The notes beneath the pieces are model-generated. The model saw only the letters and a program-made list of their open reading frames with translations. It was not told where the DNA came from and did no database searches. The translations under genes and the position numbers were made by a program. A DNA stretch of 64,000 bases. Origin: Agarilytica sp033852165. GTDB taxonomy: Bacteria; Pseudomonadota; Gammaproteobacteria; Pseudomonadales; Cellvibrionaceae. Positions within the stretch are counted from its first letter, which is position 1. Each line of letters begins with the position of its first letter. Below are positions 8,802 through 17,677 of this stretch, piece by piece. The stretch covers positions 75,032-139,031 of the forward strand of contig JAWSUZ010000005.1 in NCBI GenBank assembly GCA_033852165.1, given 5' to 3'.

Positions 8802-10304
8802 ATGTCATTAGCCATCATCCACACCCGCGCCCAATTCGGGATTTCAGCTCCACAGGTTACGGTTGAAGTCCACCTTTCCAACGGTCTACCCGCCTTCACC
8901 ATCGTCGGCCTACCCGAAACAGCGGTAAAGGAAAGTAAAGACCGCGTGCGTAGCGCATTACTGAACAGCCACTTCGACTTTCCCCAGCGCCGCATTACCG
9001 TCAATTTAGCACCTGCCGATTTACCGAAAGAGGGCGGTCGTTTCGATTTGGCCATTGCCCTCGGCATACTGGCCGCTTCCGAACAGATACCCAAAACCAA
9101 ACTCGACGACCATGAGTTCTTGGGGGAACTCGCTCTCTCTGGTGCAATTCGAGGCATCCGCGGCTGTATACCGGCAGCCATTGCTTGTGGGCAACACGAT
9201 CGCACATTGGTTTTACCCGACACTAATCAAACCGAAGCGGCACTATGTCGCTCAACAAAGACTTTACTGGCAAGCAACCTGCTGAATGTATGTGCTTACT
9301 TACATAACAGAATAAACCTCGACGAGCCCGAACCGACACCCGCCAAGCCTCCACGCTACAATAAATGCTTGTCCGAAGTGAAAGGCCAACTCCAAGCCCG
9401 CCGAGCCTTGGAAATCGCCGCAACCGGAGGCCATAATATTTTGTTTTTTGGTCCCCCCGGAACGGGTAAGTCTATGCTTGCCAGCCGACTCCCGAGCATA
9501 CTGCCTCCACTGGAAGAAGACGAAGCGCTGGCCGTTGCCGCAGTTCGATCGATCGCCTCAGAACCCATTGACGAACAGTGGCTAACGAGACCGTTCCGTT
9601 CACCGCACCACACAAGTTCCGCCGTCGCTATCGTCGGTGGAGGCACACACCCAACACCCGGTGAAATCTCGTTATCTCACATGGGCGTCTTATTTTTGGA
9701 CGAGCTGCCCGAATTTCCTCGCCACGTGCTCGAAGTTCTGCGCGAACCACTAGAATGCGGGCAAATTTGCATTAGCCGCGCCAGCGCGCGCGTGACCTTC
9801 CCCGCCAGCTTTCAACTTGTCGCAGCGATGAACCCCTGCCCCTGTGGATTTTTTGGCGATCGTAACGGACGCTGTAATTGCAGCCCCGCACAAGTTAAAC
9901 GCTACCGTGACAAGATATCCGGCCCGCTATTGGACCGAATTGATCTTCACGTTCAGGTCAGTCCACTCCCCCTACACGATATTCAAGATACCCCAGCAGG
10001 GGAAAGTAGCGAAACCGTCCGCCAACGCGTCACCCAGAATCGCCGCCGCCAAACTGAACGACAAAAACACAGTAACGCCTTACTCCAAGGGAAAGACCTT
10101 CATCGGTATTGCGCCCTGGGGCAGGACGAAAAATCACTGCTCGCCGCCGCTATGGAACGACTGCAACTTTCCGCTCGGGCCTACGACCGGATTCTGCGTG
10201 TAGCCCGCACTATTGCGGATATTGCAGGCAGTAGCAAAGTGGAAAAAAACCACATTAGCGAAGCGCTCAGCTACCGGAACTTGGACCGAGCGATCCAATC
10301 CTGA
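8802..10304 (+). CDS. comM: ComM/YifB family AAA+ Mg-chelatase-like protein
   Basis: About 500 residues. Order: N-terminal Lon-protease-like S5 fold domain (MSLAIIHTRAQFGISAPQVTVEVHLSNGLPAFTIVGLPE), then a Mg-chelatase AAA+ module with Walker A GPPGTGKSML and Walker B LFLDELPEF, then the zinc/Cys stretch NPCPCGFFGDRNGRCNC and a C-terminal helical lid. ComM is a hexameric helicase that drives branch migration during natural transformation; YifB is the enterobacterial name. I start at 8802 because AAGGA precedes it and MSLAIIHTRA is the usual N-terminus; nine more codons upstream are open. Confidence 0.94.
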   Translation: MSLAIIHTRAQFGISAPQVTVEVHLSNGLPAFTIVGLPETAVKESKDRVRSALLNSHFDFPQRRITVNLAPADLPKEGGRFDLAIALGILAASEQIPKTKLDDHEFLGELALSGAIRGIRGCIPAAIACGQHDRTLVLPDTNQTEAALCRSTKTLLASNLLNVCAYLHNRINLDEPEPTPAKPPRYNKCLSEVKGQLQARRALEIAATGGHNILFFGPPGTGKSMLASRLPSILPPLEEDEALAVAAVRSIASEPIDEQWLTRPFRSPHHTSSAVAIVGGGTHPTPGEISLSHMGVLFLDELPEFPRHVLEVLREPLECGQICISRASARVTFPASFQLVAAMNPCPCGFFGDRNGRCNCSPAQVKRYRDKISGPLLDRIDLHVQVSPLPLHDIQDTPAGESSETVRQRVTQNRRRQTERQKHSNALLQGKDLHRYCALGQDEKSLLAAAMERLQLSARAYDRILRVARTIADIAGSSKVEKNHISEALSYRNLDRAIQS

Positions 10305-10352
10305 GCCATTGGCGGGTAACAAATCGCATGTCGTTCTAATTTCCCGATTTAC

Positions 10353-10495
10353 CACAGCATTAGAGCGAGATGCATCACAGCACGCTATATGAGGCTTACC
10401 ACAACATCGAATACTGGTTTTTCTGCGACATTGACCACGAGACGAATCACAACATTTAATATGGGGTCCACGGCGACATTTGATAAAAATTGGCC
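10353..10495. repeat. Degenerate 24-nt tandem repeat, about six units
   Basis: In the 335-nt gap between comM and rep, a motif like CACAACATT recurs at 10353, 10376, 10400, 10424, 10448 and 10472, that is every 23-24 nt. The best pair of units are 10376-10399 and 10448-10471 (CACARCAyKywATATGrGGyyyAC). Remaining units are strongly diverged. No complete gene covers it. Confidence 0.6.
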
Positions 10496-10639
10496 TCAAT
10501 TTTGAGCACAACAATAGCCTCGACTTTATCAACAATCACGGCACGCAATTCTGGTACTATTGCGCGCCTCAAGATCAGCGCCAAATTCTGAAAACCTCGA
10601 CCGAACAGCCAACACCTAAAACCCTAGCGAAAGAACCTT

Positions 10640-12658
10640 GTGACTAAACTCAATCCCCGTCAAAAAGAAGCCGTACATTACATCGACGGACCCAGTCTCA
10701 TTCTCGCCGGAGCAGGCAGTGGCAAGACCAGTGTGATCACCCGAAAGATCGCCTACCTGATCGAAGAATGTAACGTCCCCGCACGGCACATAGCCTCGGT
10801 CACGTTTACCAACAAAGCTGCTCGTGAAATGAAAGAGCGGGTGGGCAAGCTGCTCAAAGGTCAGAACACGCGCGGCTTAACCGTCTCGACCTTTCATAAC
10901 CTTGGCTTGAATATCATCCGTAAGGAACACAAGCAGCTCGGCTACAAAGCCGGGTTTACGATATTTGATTCCGAAGATGCACGCTCCCTCATCAAAGAAA
11001 TCATGATGAAGGACGATGACCTCAGCGGCGATATGATCGACTTGGTACAAACCCAAATTTCCAATTGGAAAAGCGGACTCATCGAGCCCAAAACAGCTCT
11101 CGATCAAGCTCAGAACGCAGAAGAGCAAATGTGGGCCTTAGTTTACGAACGTTACGGCAAAGCTCTACAAGCCTATAACGCCGTCGACTTCGATGATTTA
11201 ATTCGATTGCCATCGCAGCTATTCGCTTCCAATGCTGAAGTCTTGAGCCGCTGGCAACAACGCATACATTACCTATTGGTCGACGAGTACCAAGATACCA
11301 ACTCCAGCCAATACGAAATGGTTAAACTGCTTATTGGCGGGCGTGGCACCCTCACCGTCGTAGGTGACGATGACCAATCCATATACTCTTGGCGTGGCGC
11401 TCGGCCAGAAAATCTATCGCTGTTAAAGCAAGACTTTCCCAGCCTGCACGTCATTAAGCTGGAACAAAATTACCGCTCCACCGCTCGCATACTGAAAGTC
11501 GCCAACCGATTAATATCCCACAACCCCCACGAATTTGATAAAACATTGTGGAGTGACTTGGGTATAGGCGAACCCATACGCCTCATTAACTGCAAAACAG
11601 AAGACGCCGAAGCTGAACGCGTTGCCACTGAAATTTTGACGCAAAAAGTGCGGCGGCAATGTAAGTACAAAGACTTCGCCGTTCTTTATCGGGGCAACCA
11701 CCAAGCCAAACTAATTGAGCTAAAACTGCAGCACCACCAAATACCCTACAGCATAAGTGGCGGCACCAGTTTTTTTGCCCGCGCAGAAATTAAAGACATC
11801 ATGGGCTACCTGCGACTCATCGTGAACCCAGATGACGACACCGCATTTTTGCGCATTATAAACACACCACGCAGACAAATCGGTACCGGCACACTCGAAG
11901 CCCTTGGCCGCTATTCCACCGAACGCGAGATCAGCCTGCTTGCTGCCTGCGATGAAGTCGGCATACAAATGGTCGTCCCCAAAAAAGGCCTTGAACGCCT
12001 CCGTAAATTTGCCAGCTGGCTGAATAACGCGCGAGACAACTGCCACAACAACGACCCCATGGCCGCCATTCGAGAAATGATTGACGATATCGACTACGAA
12101 GGTTGGCTGCACCAAAACGCCAGCGCACCCAAAGTAGCCGAAAATCGCATGGGTAACGTTTGGTTCCTCATCGACTCCATTAAAAATACCTTAGATCGCG
12201 ACGAAGACGAAGATAAAGACGGCGAAGAGCGTATCAACGACGCCGTTGCCAAATTGTTATTACGCGACATGCTCGAACGCCAAGAAGAGGAAGACACCGA
12301 AGATCAGGTTCAACTCATGACCTTGCACGCCTCCAAAGGTCTGGAATTCCCCTACGTATTTTTAATCGGTATGGAAGAAGAATTACTGCCTCACCGAAAC
12401 AGCATCGAAGAAGATAATATTCAAGAAGAACGTCGCCTTGCATACGTGGGCATTACGCGAGCCAAAAAAGCCTTAGTAATGACTCTGGCAGCAACACGAA
12501 AACAATTTGGTGAAAAGCAGGTCACAACACCGTCTCGTTTTATTGAAGAACTGCCCGAAGAAGATCTCGAAAAAGAAGGCTTCGGCACTGCCACGCCCGA
12601 ACAAATTGAAAAGAAAGGGGAAGAAACCCTATCGTCATTAAGAGGAATGTTTGATTAA
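10640..12658 (+). CDS. rep: ATP-dependent DNA helicase Rep
   Basis: A 672-residue superfamily 1A helicase. Motifs seen: Q motif LNPRQKEAV, Walker A AGAGSGKTSVI, motif Ia TFTNKAAREMKERV, Walker B LLVDEYQDTN, motif III GDDDQSIYSWRGA, motif IV QNYRST, motif V TLHASKGLEFPYVF, motif VI EERRLAYVGITRAKK. Length and the absence of a long C-terminal extension favour Rep over UvrD. Rep moves 3'-5' on DNA ahead of the replisome and removes bound proteins. The start is a GTG at 10640, fixed by the conserved MTKLNPRQKEAV. It is convergent with the GGDEF/EAL gene. Confidence 0.95.
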   Translation: MTKLNPRQKEAVHYIDGPSLILAGAGSGKTSVITRKIAYLIEECNVPARHIASVTFTNKAAREMKERVGKLLKGQNTRGLTVSTFHNLGLNIIRKEHKQLGYKAGFTIFDSEDARSLIKEIMMKDDDLSGDMIDLVQTQISNWKSGLIEPKTALDQAQNAEEQMWALVYERYGKALQAYNAVDFDDLIRLPSQLFASNAEVLSRWQQRIHYLLVDEYQDTNSSQYEMVKLLIGGRGTLTVVGDDDQSIYSWRGARPENLSLLKQDFPSLHVIKLEQNYRSTARILKVANRLISHNPHEFDKTLWSDLGIGEPIRLINCKTEDAEAERVATEILTQKVRRQCKYKDFAVLYRGNHQAKLIELKLQHHQIPYSISGGTSFFARAEIKDIMGYLRLIVNPDDDTAFLRIINTPRRQIGTGTLEALGRYSTEREISLLAACDEVGIQMVVPKKGLERLRKFASWLNNARDNCHNNDPMAAIREMIDDIDYEGWLHQNASAPKVAENRMGNVWFLIDSIKNTLDRDEDEDKDGEERINDAVAKLLLRDMLERQEEEDTEDQVQLMTLHASKGLEFPYVFLIGMEEELLPHRNSIEEDNIQEERRLAYVGITRAKKALVMTLAATRKQFGEKQVTTPSRFIEELPEEDLEKEGFGTATPEQIEKKGEETLSSLRGMFD

Positions 12659-12771
12659 CTATTAAGGAGCAGAGATAAGAAACATACGTTAGAAAGGTAT
12701 AAGTGCCGACCCATAAGCAACAATTCAAAACGGCACTGTTTTCCTAACTAGTTTTCCTACGGCATCGCAGC

Positions 12772-15537
12772 CTACTTCATCCGCCCCTTTAAATACGTTT
12801 CCAATTCGGGCAAGGGAAGAGGGCGGCTGTAATAGTAACCTTGTATCACATCACAGTTTTGGGCCTCTAAAAACGCCAGCTCTTCTTCACCTTCTACACC
12901 TTCAGCCACCGCCGTCAAACCGAATTGATGCGCAATACTGACAATGGTTTTCACCAACTGAGCATCCTGCGGATCATTTCGAATATCGAAAACAAACGAC
13001 TGATCGATTTTTAATTCGTCTAACGGCAAACGCTTTAAATGACTTAACGACGAGTAGCCCGTACCAAAATCATCCAAAGATAAACGCACACCTAAATGCC
13101 GCAAATGCTCAAACCGTTCCACCGTCGCATTCAAATCATTGATCGCCAAACCCTCGGTCACCTCCAAGGTCAACATATTGCGATCCAGCTGATAGTTTTC
13201 AATCAAGTACTGGATATCCCCCAAAAACTCATCCCGATCAAATTGTTTTTGACTGATATTCACCGCAAGGCCCACGCGTAAATTCAACTTGCGATTCAGG
13301 TTGACGATATCATCTATGGACTGCCGTAATACAAAATCACCCAGATCAAAAATAATTCCGCTGTCTTCCGCAATCGGAATAAATTCCTCCGGACTCACAA
13401 ACCCTTGGTCACCGCGCTTCCAACGAACCAAAGCCTCAACCGCCACCACCTTAGCGTTTAAATTCATTTGCGGTTGATAATACACTTCCAATTGATTTTC
13501 TTTGACCGCCTTACGCAAGTCACGTTCTAGATTTAAGCGGTACATCACTTTTTCGTGCATGTCCGACAAGAAAAATGCAATATGACTGCGGCCCAACTCT
13601 TTTGCACTGCACATTGCCGTATCCGCATGCTTCACAATATCATCAGCAGAATCTTCTTCGTTTGGAAATACCGCAACACCAATACTCGCCGTAATATTGA
13701 GCTCATGTTGATCAATGGTAATAGGAGCCGATAAAGCCTTCAAAATTTTCGAGCTCGTTTTTTCAGCCTGGAAACTCGCCAGCTCCCGAGTCCCTCCGAT
13801 GTGACGTAACAAAATAACAAATTCATCGCCACTAAAGCGCGAAGCCGTATCATCATGCGTCAAACAATCCTGAAGCCGTTTTGCCAGCGTCACCAACAAC
13901 GCATCACCAACGGAATGACCGAGCGTGTCGTTAATGGATTTAAAGCGGTCCACATCCAGATATAACAAGGCATTAAAATAATGATAACGGCGAGCATCCA
14001 CCAATGCCTGAGCCAACCGGTCGAACAACAATCGTCGATTCGGTAAATTCGTTAACGAATCATAAAATGCCTTAAACTCTATTTCCTCTTCCGCTTTTTT
14101 CCGGTTTGAGATATCGCGCAACACCACATGCAGCCACTGCGTATCGTTAAAGGGGATGGCCGTCAACAAAGCCTCAACCGGAAATGGATCGCCGTTTTTA
14201 CGCATATGCGTCCATTCAAAACGGTGGCTACCTTTTTTAAAGGCCGTCTCGATTACTTTTTTAGCCTTATCACGCGACAACTCACCATCCGGTTGCCGGC
14301 GAGGCGACAAAGCCGATGGATGTGCCAAACAAAGTTCATCTTTAGAGACGTACCCCAGCATATCCAATGCGGCTTGATTACAATCAACAAACGAATTACC
14401 GTCAATGAGTAATAATGCATCCGCCGATTTATCAAACAGCGTTTTGTAACGTCGACGGTTCTCACCCAAAATTTCATCCCGGTCTATCACCATCCGCTCT
14501 AGCTGCGCCGTGCTTTCGACCAAGCTTTCTTGAATATCACGCCGCTCCTTAATTTCCCCCTCTAATCGACCGAAGATTTCCCCCAAATATCGCTGTAAAA
14601 AACCACTGTACAGCCAATAAAAAACACAGATGATTATGCCCAAAACGCACACAAAAAAAGCTAACTCCAGAACAATTCTTCTCTGTTGTCCAACCAATTC
14701 CGTTTCGTCGACGGCATACGCTAAGCGGCCCACTAAAGCACCCGAAAAGTCCGTCACCGGAATTTGGGAAACAAACAAACTTTTATGTCGCAGCCGAATT
14801 AATCGCGAGCCTCTATAGGTATAATCTTCAATGAATTTTCGCAGCTCCGGTAACACCGGTTTCATACTGCTGTACACAATAAAAGGGCCGCCTTCGTTTC
14901 CCTTATCCCGATCAATCAAATTCGATTCAACGGAAAGTACCAGACCGATATTGTTATTGCGCGCCAACCTCGTAAGAATATGGTCGATAGCTTCACCCAT
15001 TTCAATGTAGCCAATAAGCTCACCATTGACCCACCACGGATATACAACCCTTAATACCACTTTACCAGAAGAGTTAAGCTCTATACCTGCCGCTGTAGCT
15101 TTGCTATTGAAGGCTTCAAGAAAAGTGTTACGCCGGATGAAATCTCCGTACTTGTTAGGCTGATGCACACGCAAAACAACCCGACCTTCCGCATCGGTAA
15201 AATAGAAATATGTCGTATGGTGGTGCTCACTTAGCTGGGAAAATACCGCCTGTACCTGTTCTTGTAGGGCCTCACGGTTGCCTGCGATAAAAGCAGGCGC
15301 CAGATCAATATTTTGTTCGAAGGAGTAAACTAAAGCTTCAAGGTATTTGGCTTCCGCAGACAACGCATCCATGAAGCTTTGACTCACCTGCATATCGTAA
15401 GAATGGCCCAGCGTTTTCATATCCGCCGTTTGCTGTCTATCCATCGCCCAAACAATCGCCACCAAAATAACGCCTATTGAAATAACAAAGGGCACTACCA
15501 AGTATGTGCGAACGTTCTTTAATGGCGCACTGTTCAT
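12772..15537 (-). CDS. Membrane Cache-PAS-GGDEF-EAL cyclic-di-GMP protein
   Basis: About 921 residues. Order: membrane helix (about 10-30), a periplasmic dCache_3-like sensor (YFYFTDAEGRVVLRVHQP ... YGD ... RNTFLEAF), second membrane helix (about 285-308), coiled linker, PAS (about 365-490), GGDEF domain with SGDEF at the active site (about 570), EAL domain with EALVRW (about 700) and DDFGTGYSSLSHLKRLPLDELKID. The EAL catalytic set looks intact, so phosphodiesterase activity is likely. The cyclase site has Ser for the first Gly and there is no RxxD inhibitory site, so it may be weak, GTP-sensing, or unregulated. ATG at 15537 has AAGG six nt upstream. Confidence 0.92.
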   Translation of the reverse strand: MNSAPLKNVRTYLVVPFVISIGVILVAIVWAMDRQQTADMKTLGHSYDMQVSQSFMDALSAEAKYLEALVYSFEQNIDLAPAFIAGNREALQEQVQAVFSQLSEHHHTTYFYFTDAEGRVVLRVHQPNKYGDFIRRNTFLEAFNSKATAAGIELNSSGKVVLRVVYPWWVNGELIGYIEMGEAIDHILTRLARNNNIGLVLSVESNLIDRDKGNEGGPFIVYSSMKPVLPELRKFIEDYTYRGSRLIRLRHKSLFVSQIPVTDFSGALVGRLAYAVDETELVGQQRRIVLELAFFVCVLGIIICVFYWLYSGFLQRYLGEIFGRLEGEIKERRDIQESLVESTAQLERMVIDRDEILGENRRRYKTLFDKSADALLLIDGNSFVDCNQAALDMLGYVSKDELCLAHPSALSPRRQPDGELSRDKAKKVIETAFKKGSHRFEWTHMRKNGDPFPVEALLTAIPFNDTQWLHVVLRDISNRKKAEEEIEFKAFYDSLTNLPNRRLLFDRLAQALVDARRYHYFNALLYLDVDRFKSINDTLGHSVGDALLVTLAKRLQDCLTHDDTASRFSGDEFVILLRHIGGTRELASFQAEKTSSKILKALSAPITIDQHELNITASIGVAVFPNEEDSADDIVKHADTAMCSAKELGRSHIAFFLSDMHEKVMYRLNLERDLRKAVKENQLEVYYQPQMNLNAKVVAVEALVRWKRGDQGFVSPEEFIPIAEDSGIIFDLGDFVLRQSIDDIVNLNRKLNLRVGLAVNISQKQFDRDEFLGDIQYLIENYQLDRNMLTLEVTEGLAINDLNATVERFEHLRHLGVRLSLDDFGTGYSSLSHLKRLPLDELKIDQSFVFDIRNDPQDAQLVKTIVSIAHQFGLTAVAEGVEGEEELAFLEAQNCDVIQGYYYSRPLPLPELETYLKGRMK

Positions 15538-15822
15538 GACCAACCTTAGATCTAAACCTATAACTTTCTACATTCACTATAAGTCCAGTAATGGCCAAAA
15601 ATGCGGCAGGCACACCCTGTTGCCCCGGAGCATAGCGAGCTTTTTTAAGTATAGTTGCATATGAACATTTTTTGACCACAAATTGGCTTTGGGCACACGC
15701 CAGACCGCCTAGACAGTTGAATGTTGTGCCTGTATCATGGCCGCCTTCTGGGCTAGGAGGCTAATGAACCGGGTTAAAAGATAAACCCATTTCATTACAG
15801 ACTAGTTAGAAAACCAGCCTAC

Positions 15823-15899
15823 GCACCCGTAGCTCAGCTGGATAGAGTAGGTGGCTTCGAACCACTTGGTCGGGGGTTCGAATCCCTCCGGGTGCGCCA
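15823..15899 (+). tRNA. tRNA-Arg (anticodon UCG)
   Basis: 77 nt with acceptor GCACCCG/CGGGTGC, D arm GCTC...GAGT, anticodon arm GGTGG-CTTCGAA-CCACT (anticodon TCG at positions 34-36), T arm GGGGG-TTCGAAT-CCCTC, discriminator G and encoded CCA. All stems pair. UCG reads CGA arginine codons, so the amino acid is arginine. Confidence 0.96.
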
Positions 15900-15905
15900 A
15901 TACCG

Positions 15906-15934
15906 AAAACCTCGCCAAATGGCGGGGTTTTTTT
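15906..15934 (+). terminator. Terminator after tRNA-Arg
   Basis: ACCTCGCC (15909-15916), loop AAAT, GGCGGGGT (15921-15928) with one T-G pair, then a run of seven T. Lies 7 nt after the tRNA. Confidence 0.9.
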
Positions 15935-16088
15935 ATGCGTGGCGGGAAATTCTTCATACAGCCTATTTTGTTCGCCCAGTATGTAACCCTGCCAGCAAAC
16001 TGCTACCATCTAGCCCCGAAGAGTGAAGAGTTAGAATAGGTCCGTAACATCGGCACCTTCGGCAAACTAAAGGGATTAGACAAACACC

Positions 16089-16424
16089 ATGTACAGATTC
16101 AAAATTAGACCCGCTTATAATTCATCAGAAATGCTCATCGACTTTTCTATAGACGAGGCTGATGATGTTTTTTTCGGTATATTATATGGAGCGCTTCAAG
16201 GGATAAACCCATCGAAAATAGATTTGAAAGACCTATGGGTGGAAGAGGATGTCACACTTCAATGCGACAGTGACTTGGGGAAATTTGAAATAGTCAGCGA
16301 CATCTATGACTTAGTTTTTATAACGGCGAATGATAATCAAAAAGTAATTCTGAAAATCGGAGAATTATTGTCAGATCATGACGCGTTTATAAGGCAGGAA
16401 GATGATGCGAGCGTGTATAGCTGA
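16089..16424 (+). CDS. Hypothetical protein, 111 residues
   Basis: An acidic cytoplasmic protein (MYRFKIRPAYNSSEMLIDFSIDEADDVFFGILYGALQG) without signal peptide or recognisable motif. A region rich in Asp/Glu follows. It is the first gene after the tRNA and opens an AT-rich accessory stretch of short orphan genes and broken genes. The upstream AAAGGGATTAGACAAACACC may serve as ribosome-binding region. I do not recognise the family. Confidence 0.55.
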   Translation: MYRFKIRPAYNSSEMLIDFSIDEADDVFFGILYGALQGINPSKIDLKDLWVEEDVTLQCDSDLGKFEIVSDIYDLVFITANDNQKVILKIGELLSDHDAFIRQEDDASVYS

Positions 16425-16468
16425 AAGAATAGCCACTTACGCAACTACAGTAACTACAGGGAAATGTT

Positions 16469-16663
16469 ATGAAAACATTCAGTATTCTAATCCTTCTTCT
16501 TTTTTCATCTTTTGCTTTATCAAATGTTTACACATGGGTCGATGAAAACGGGAAGAAACACTATTCTGATCGAAAACCAACAAACGCAACCTTTGAGACT
16601 AAACGATTTTCAAGAACCTCTCTCACCTCCACTAAAAATAACACACAAAAACAAACGACTTAA
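16469..16663 (+). CDS. DUF4124 domain secreted protein
   Basis: A 64-residue protein with a signal peptide (MKTFSILILLLFSSFALS) and then VYTWVDENGKKHYSDRKP, the DUF4124 signature (x-Tyr-x-Trp-x-Asp-x-x-Gly-x-x-x-Tyr-Ser-Asp). DUF4124 is a small periplasmic domain of unknown function, common in gammaproteobacteria. Here it is almost the whole protein, with a Thr/Ser/Lys-rich tail. A GGGAAA ribosome-binding site precedes the ATG. Confidence 0.78.
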   Translation: MKTFSILILLLFSSFALSNVYTWVDENGKKHYSDRKPTNATFETKRFSRTSLTSTKNNTQKQTT

Positions 16664-16730
16664 GAAAGGCGCGGGATCAGGCATCCATTAGAAAATCAGT
16701 GGATCGCGAAAAAGGTAAGTTTTATATGCA

Positions 16731-17012
16731 TTATGCACGTGCGCTTAAAGTTGCCGTCTCAAGGACGACAGAAAATTTTTCTTCTCCCGACCAATCATCG
16801 GCTGTCTTTTTGGGACCTGGCACTGGCACGCCTCCTAGCCTGGCTTCTTTGCGCCAATTATACAGAATCGCCATGGAGATGCCTTCAAGCTTCGACACTT
16901 CTGCGACCGGCATATTCAATGGCGGCAACAGATTTTTTAAAATAGCTTCTTTTCTCTCTGGTGAAAAACATTTCATTCTTTCCTCGTCAGCCCCCCGTAC
17001 AATATTGATCAA
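16731..17012 (-). pseudogene. IS3-like transposase OrfA remnant
   Basis: The minus frame reads MKCFSPERKEAILKNLLPPL...VAEVSKLEGISMAILYNWRKEARLGG..., a helix-turn-helix transposase N-terminus (HTH_Tnp_1/IS3 OrfA-like). It ends after about 82 residues from Met at 16976, with the homologous part stopping at ETATLS; full relatives continue. No partner integrase gene or clear terminal inverted repeats are seen, so this is a decayed IS fragment. The family call is from remembered motif similarity. Confidence 0.72.
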
Positions 17013-17153
17013 TTATCTGGGGTGACAACTAGCCTGACACAGGGGGCGCAGAAAGAATGAAAGCATCAAGAACCAAAGAAGATGTGTAAAGCTCTGGTAT
17101 CGACAATCTTCTACCAACAATAAAACCAATAATTTCAATTAGACGAGAACTAT

Positions 17154-17420
17154 ATGAACATGAAAATTGCAACCATCACATCCATTAGCACATTAATTTT
17201 GTCTCTCTCTTCTGTTGCATTCTCAGATGAAGATAAAGGGGCTGAAAAAACTGAAGGCAAACAGAATTACACTATGTGCGCCGCAATTCGAATGAAAGAA
17301 ATAAACCTTGGGCATCTTCAAAAGAACCCCGAGAAATATTCAACCCATATCCCTGAAGGCTGGTCGGTTGTGAGCGGGTCTGGAGGAGACGGTCACCCTA
17401 AGTTGTTGATTTGCCGCTAA
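17154..17420 (+). CDS. Small secreted hypothetical protein
   Basis: An 88-residue protein with a signal peptide (MKIATITSISTLILSLSSVAFS), then a short acidic linker and a domain TMCAAIRMKEINLGHLQKNPEKYSTHIPEGWSVVSGSGGDGHPKLLICR. Two cysteines, near the start and end of the mature domain, could form a disulfide. No family recognised. It sits between the transposase remnant and mtnA. Confidence 0.55.
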   Translation: MNMKIATITSISTLILSLSSVAFSDEDKGAEKTEGKQNYTMCAAIRMKEINLGHLQKNPEKYSTHIPEGWSVVSGSGGDGHPKLLICR

Positions 17421-17585
17421 ACCTAATATCGCTACCAAGTATTGATTCACGGGGCTATGCACAACACCACACACGTGGAAACTGATGAATTCTGTTTCAC
17501 TAAGCTTGCTAGCTTAGTGTCTGAAAACCCTCCTATATCCGCCCCTTACAGTAAGGTCATTGCAATTTTGGGCCTGCATTTTGCT

Positions 17586-17631
17586 ATAGTATCGAGGATT
17601 CAAATAGTATCGAGGGTTCAATTTGAACCCT
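17586..17631 (+). repeat. 18-nt direct repeat with hairpin upstream of mtnA
   Basis: ATAGTATCGAGGATTCAA (17586-17603) is followed immediately by the same 18-mer with one change (17604-17621). The second copy runs into a perfect hairpin AGGGTTCA-ATT-TGAACCCT (17613-17631) followed by a T-rich stretch. It could be a weak terminator or leader element, 47 nt before the mtnA start. Confidence 0.6.
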
Positions 17632-17677
17632 TTCTATTTTTACAAACGAAGATATTTTAAAAAATGAGTTCAGTTAT

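Noticed and set aside
10134..10535. Cys-rich minus-strand frame covering the 24-nt repeat tract
   Set aside because: It runs into the comM coding region, has no family, and the 8-residue period simply mirrors the DNA repeat.
15806..16009. Minus-strand frame across the tRNA gene
   Set aside because: It is the well-known false frame produced by a tRNA sequence (GIRTPDQVVRSHLLYPAELR-like peptide).
17442..17660. Open frame between the secreted protein and mtnA
   Set aside because: It consists of repeat and leader sequence and has no coding character or ribosome site.
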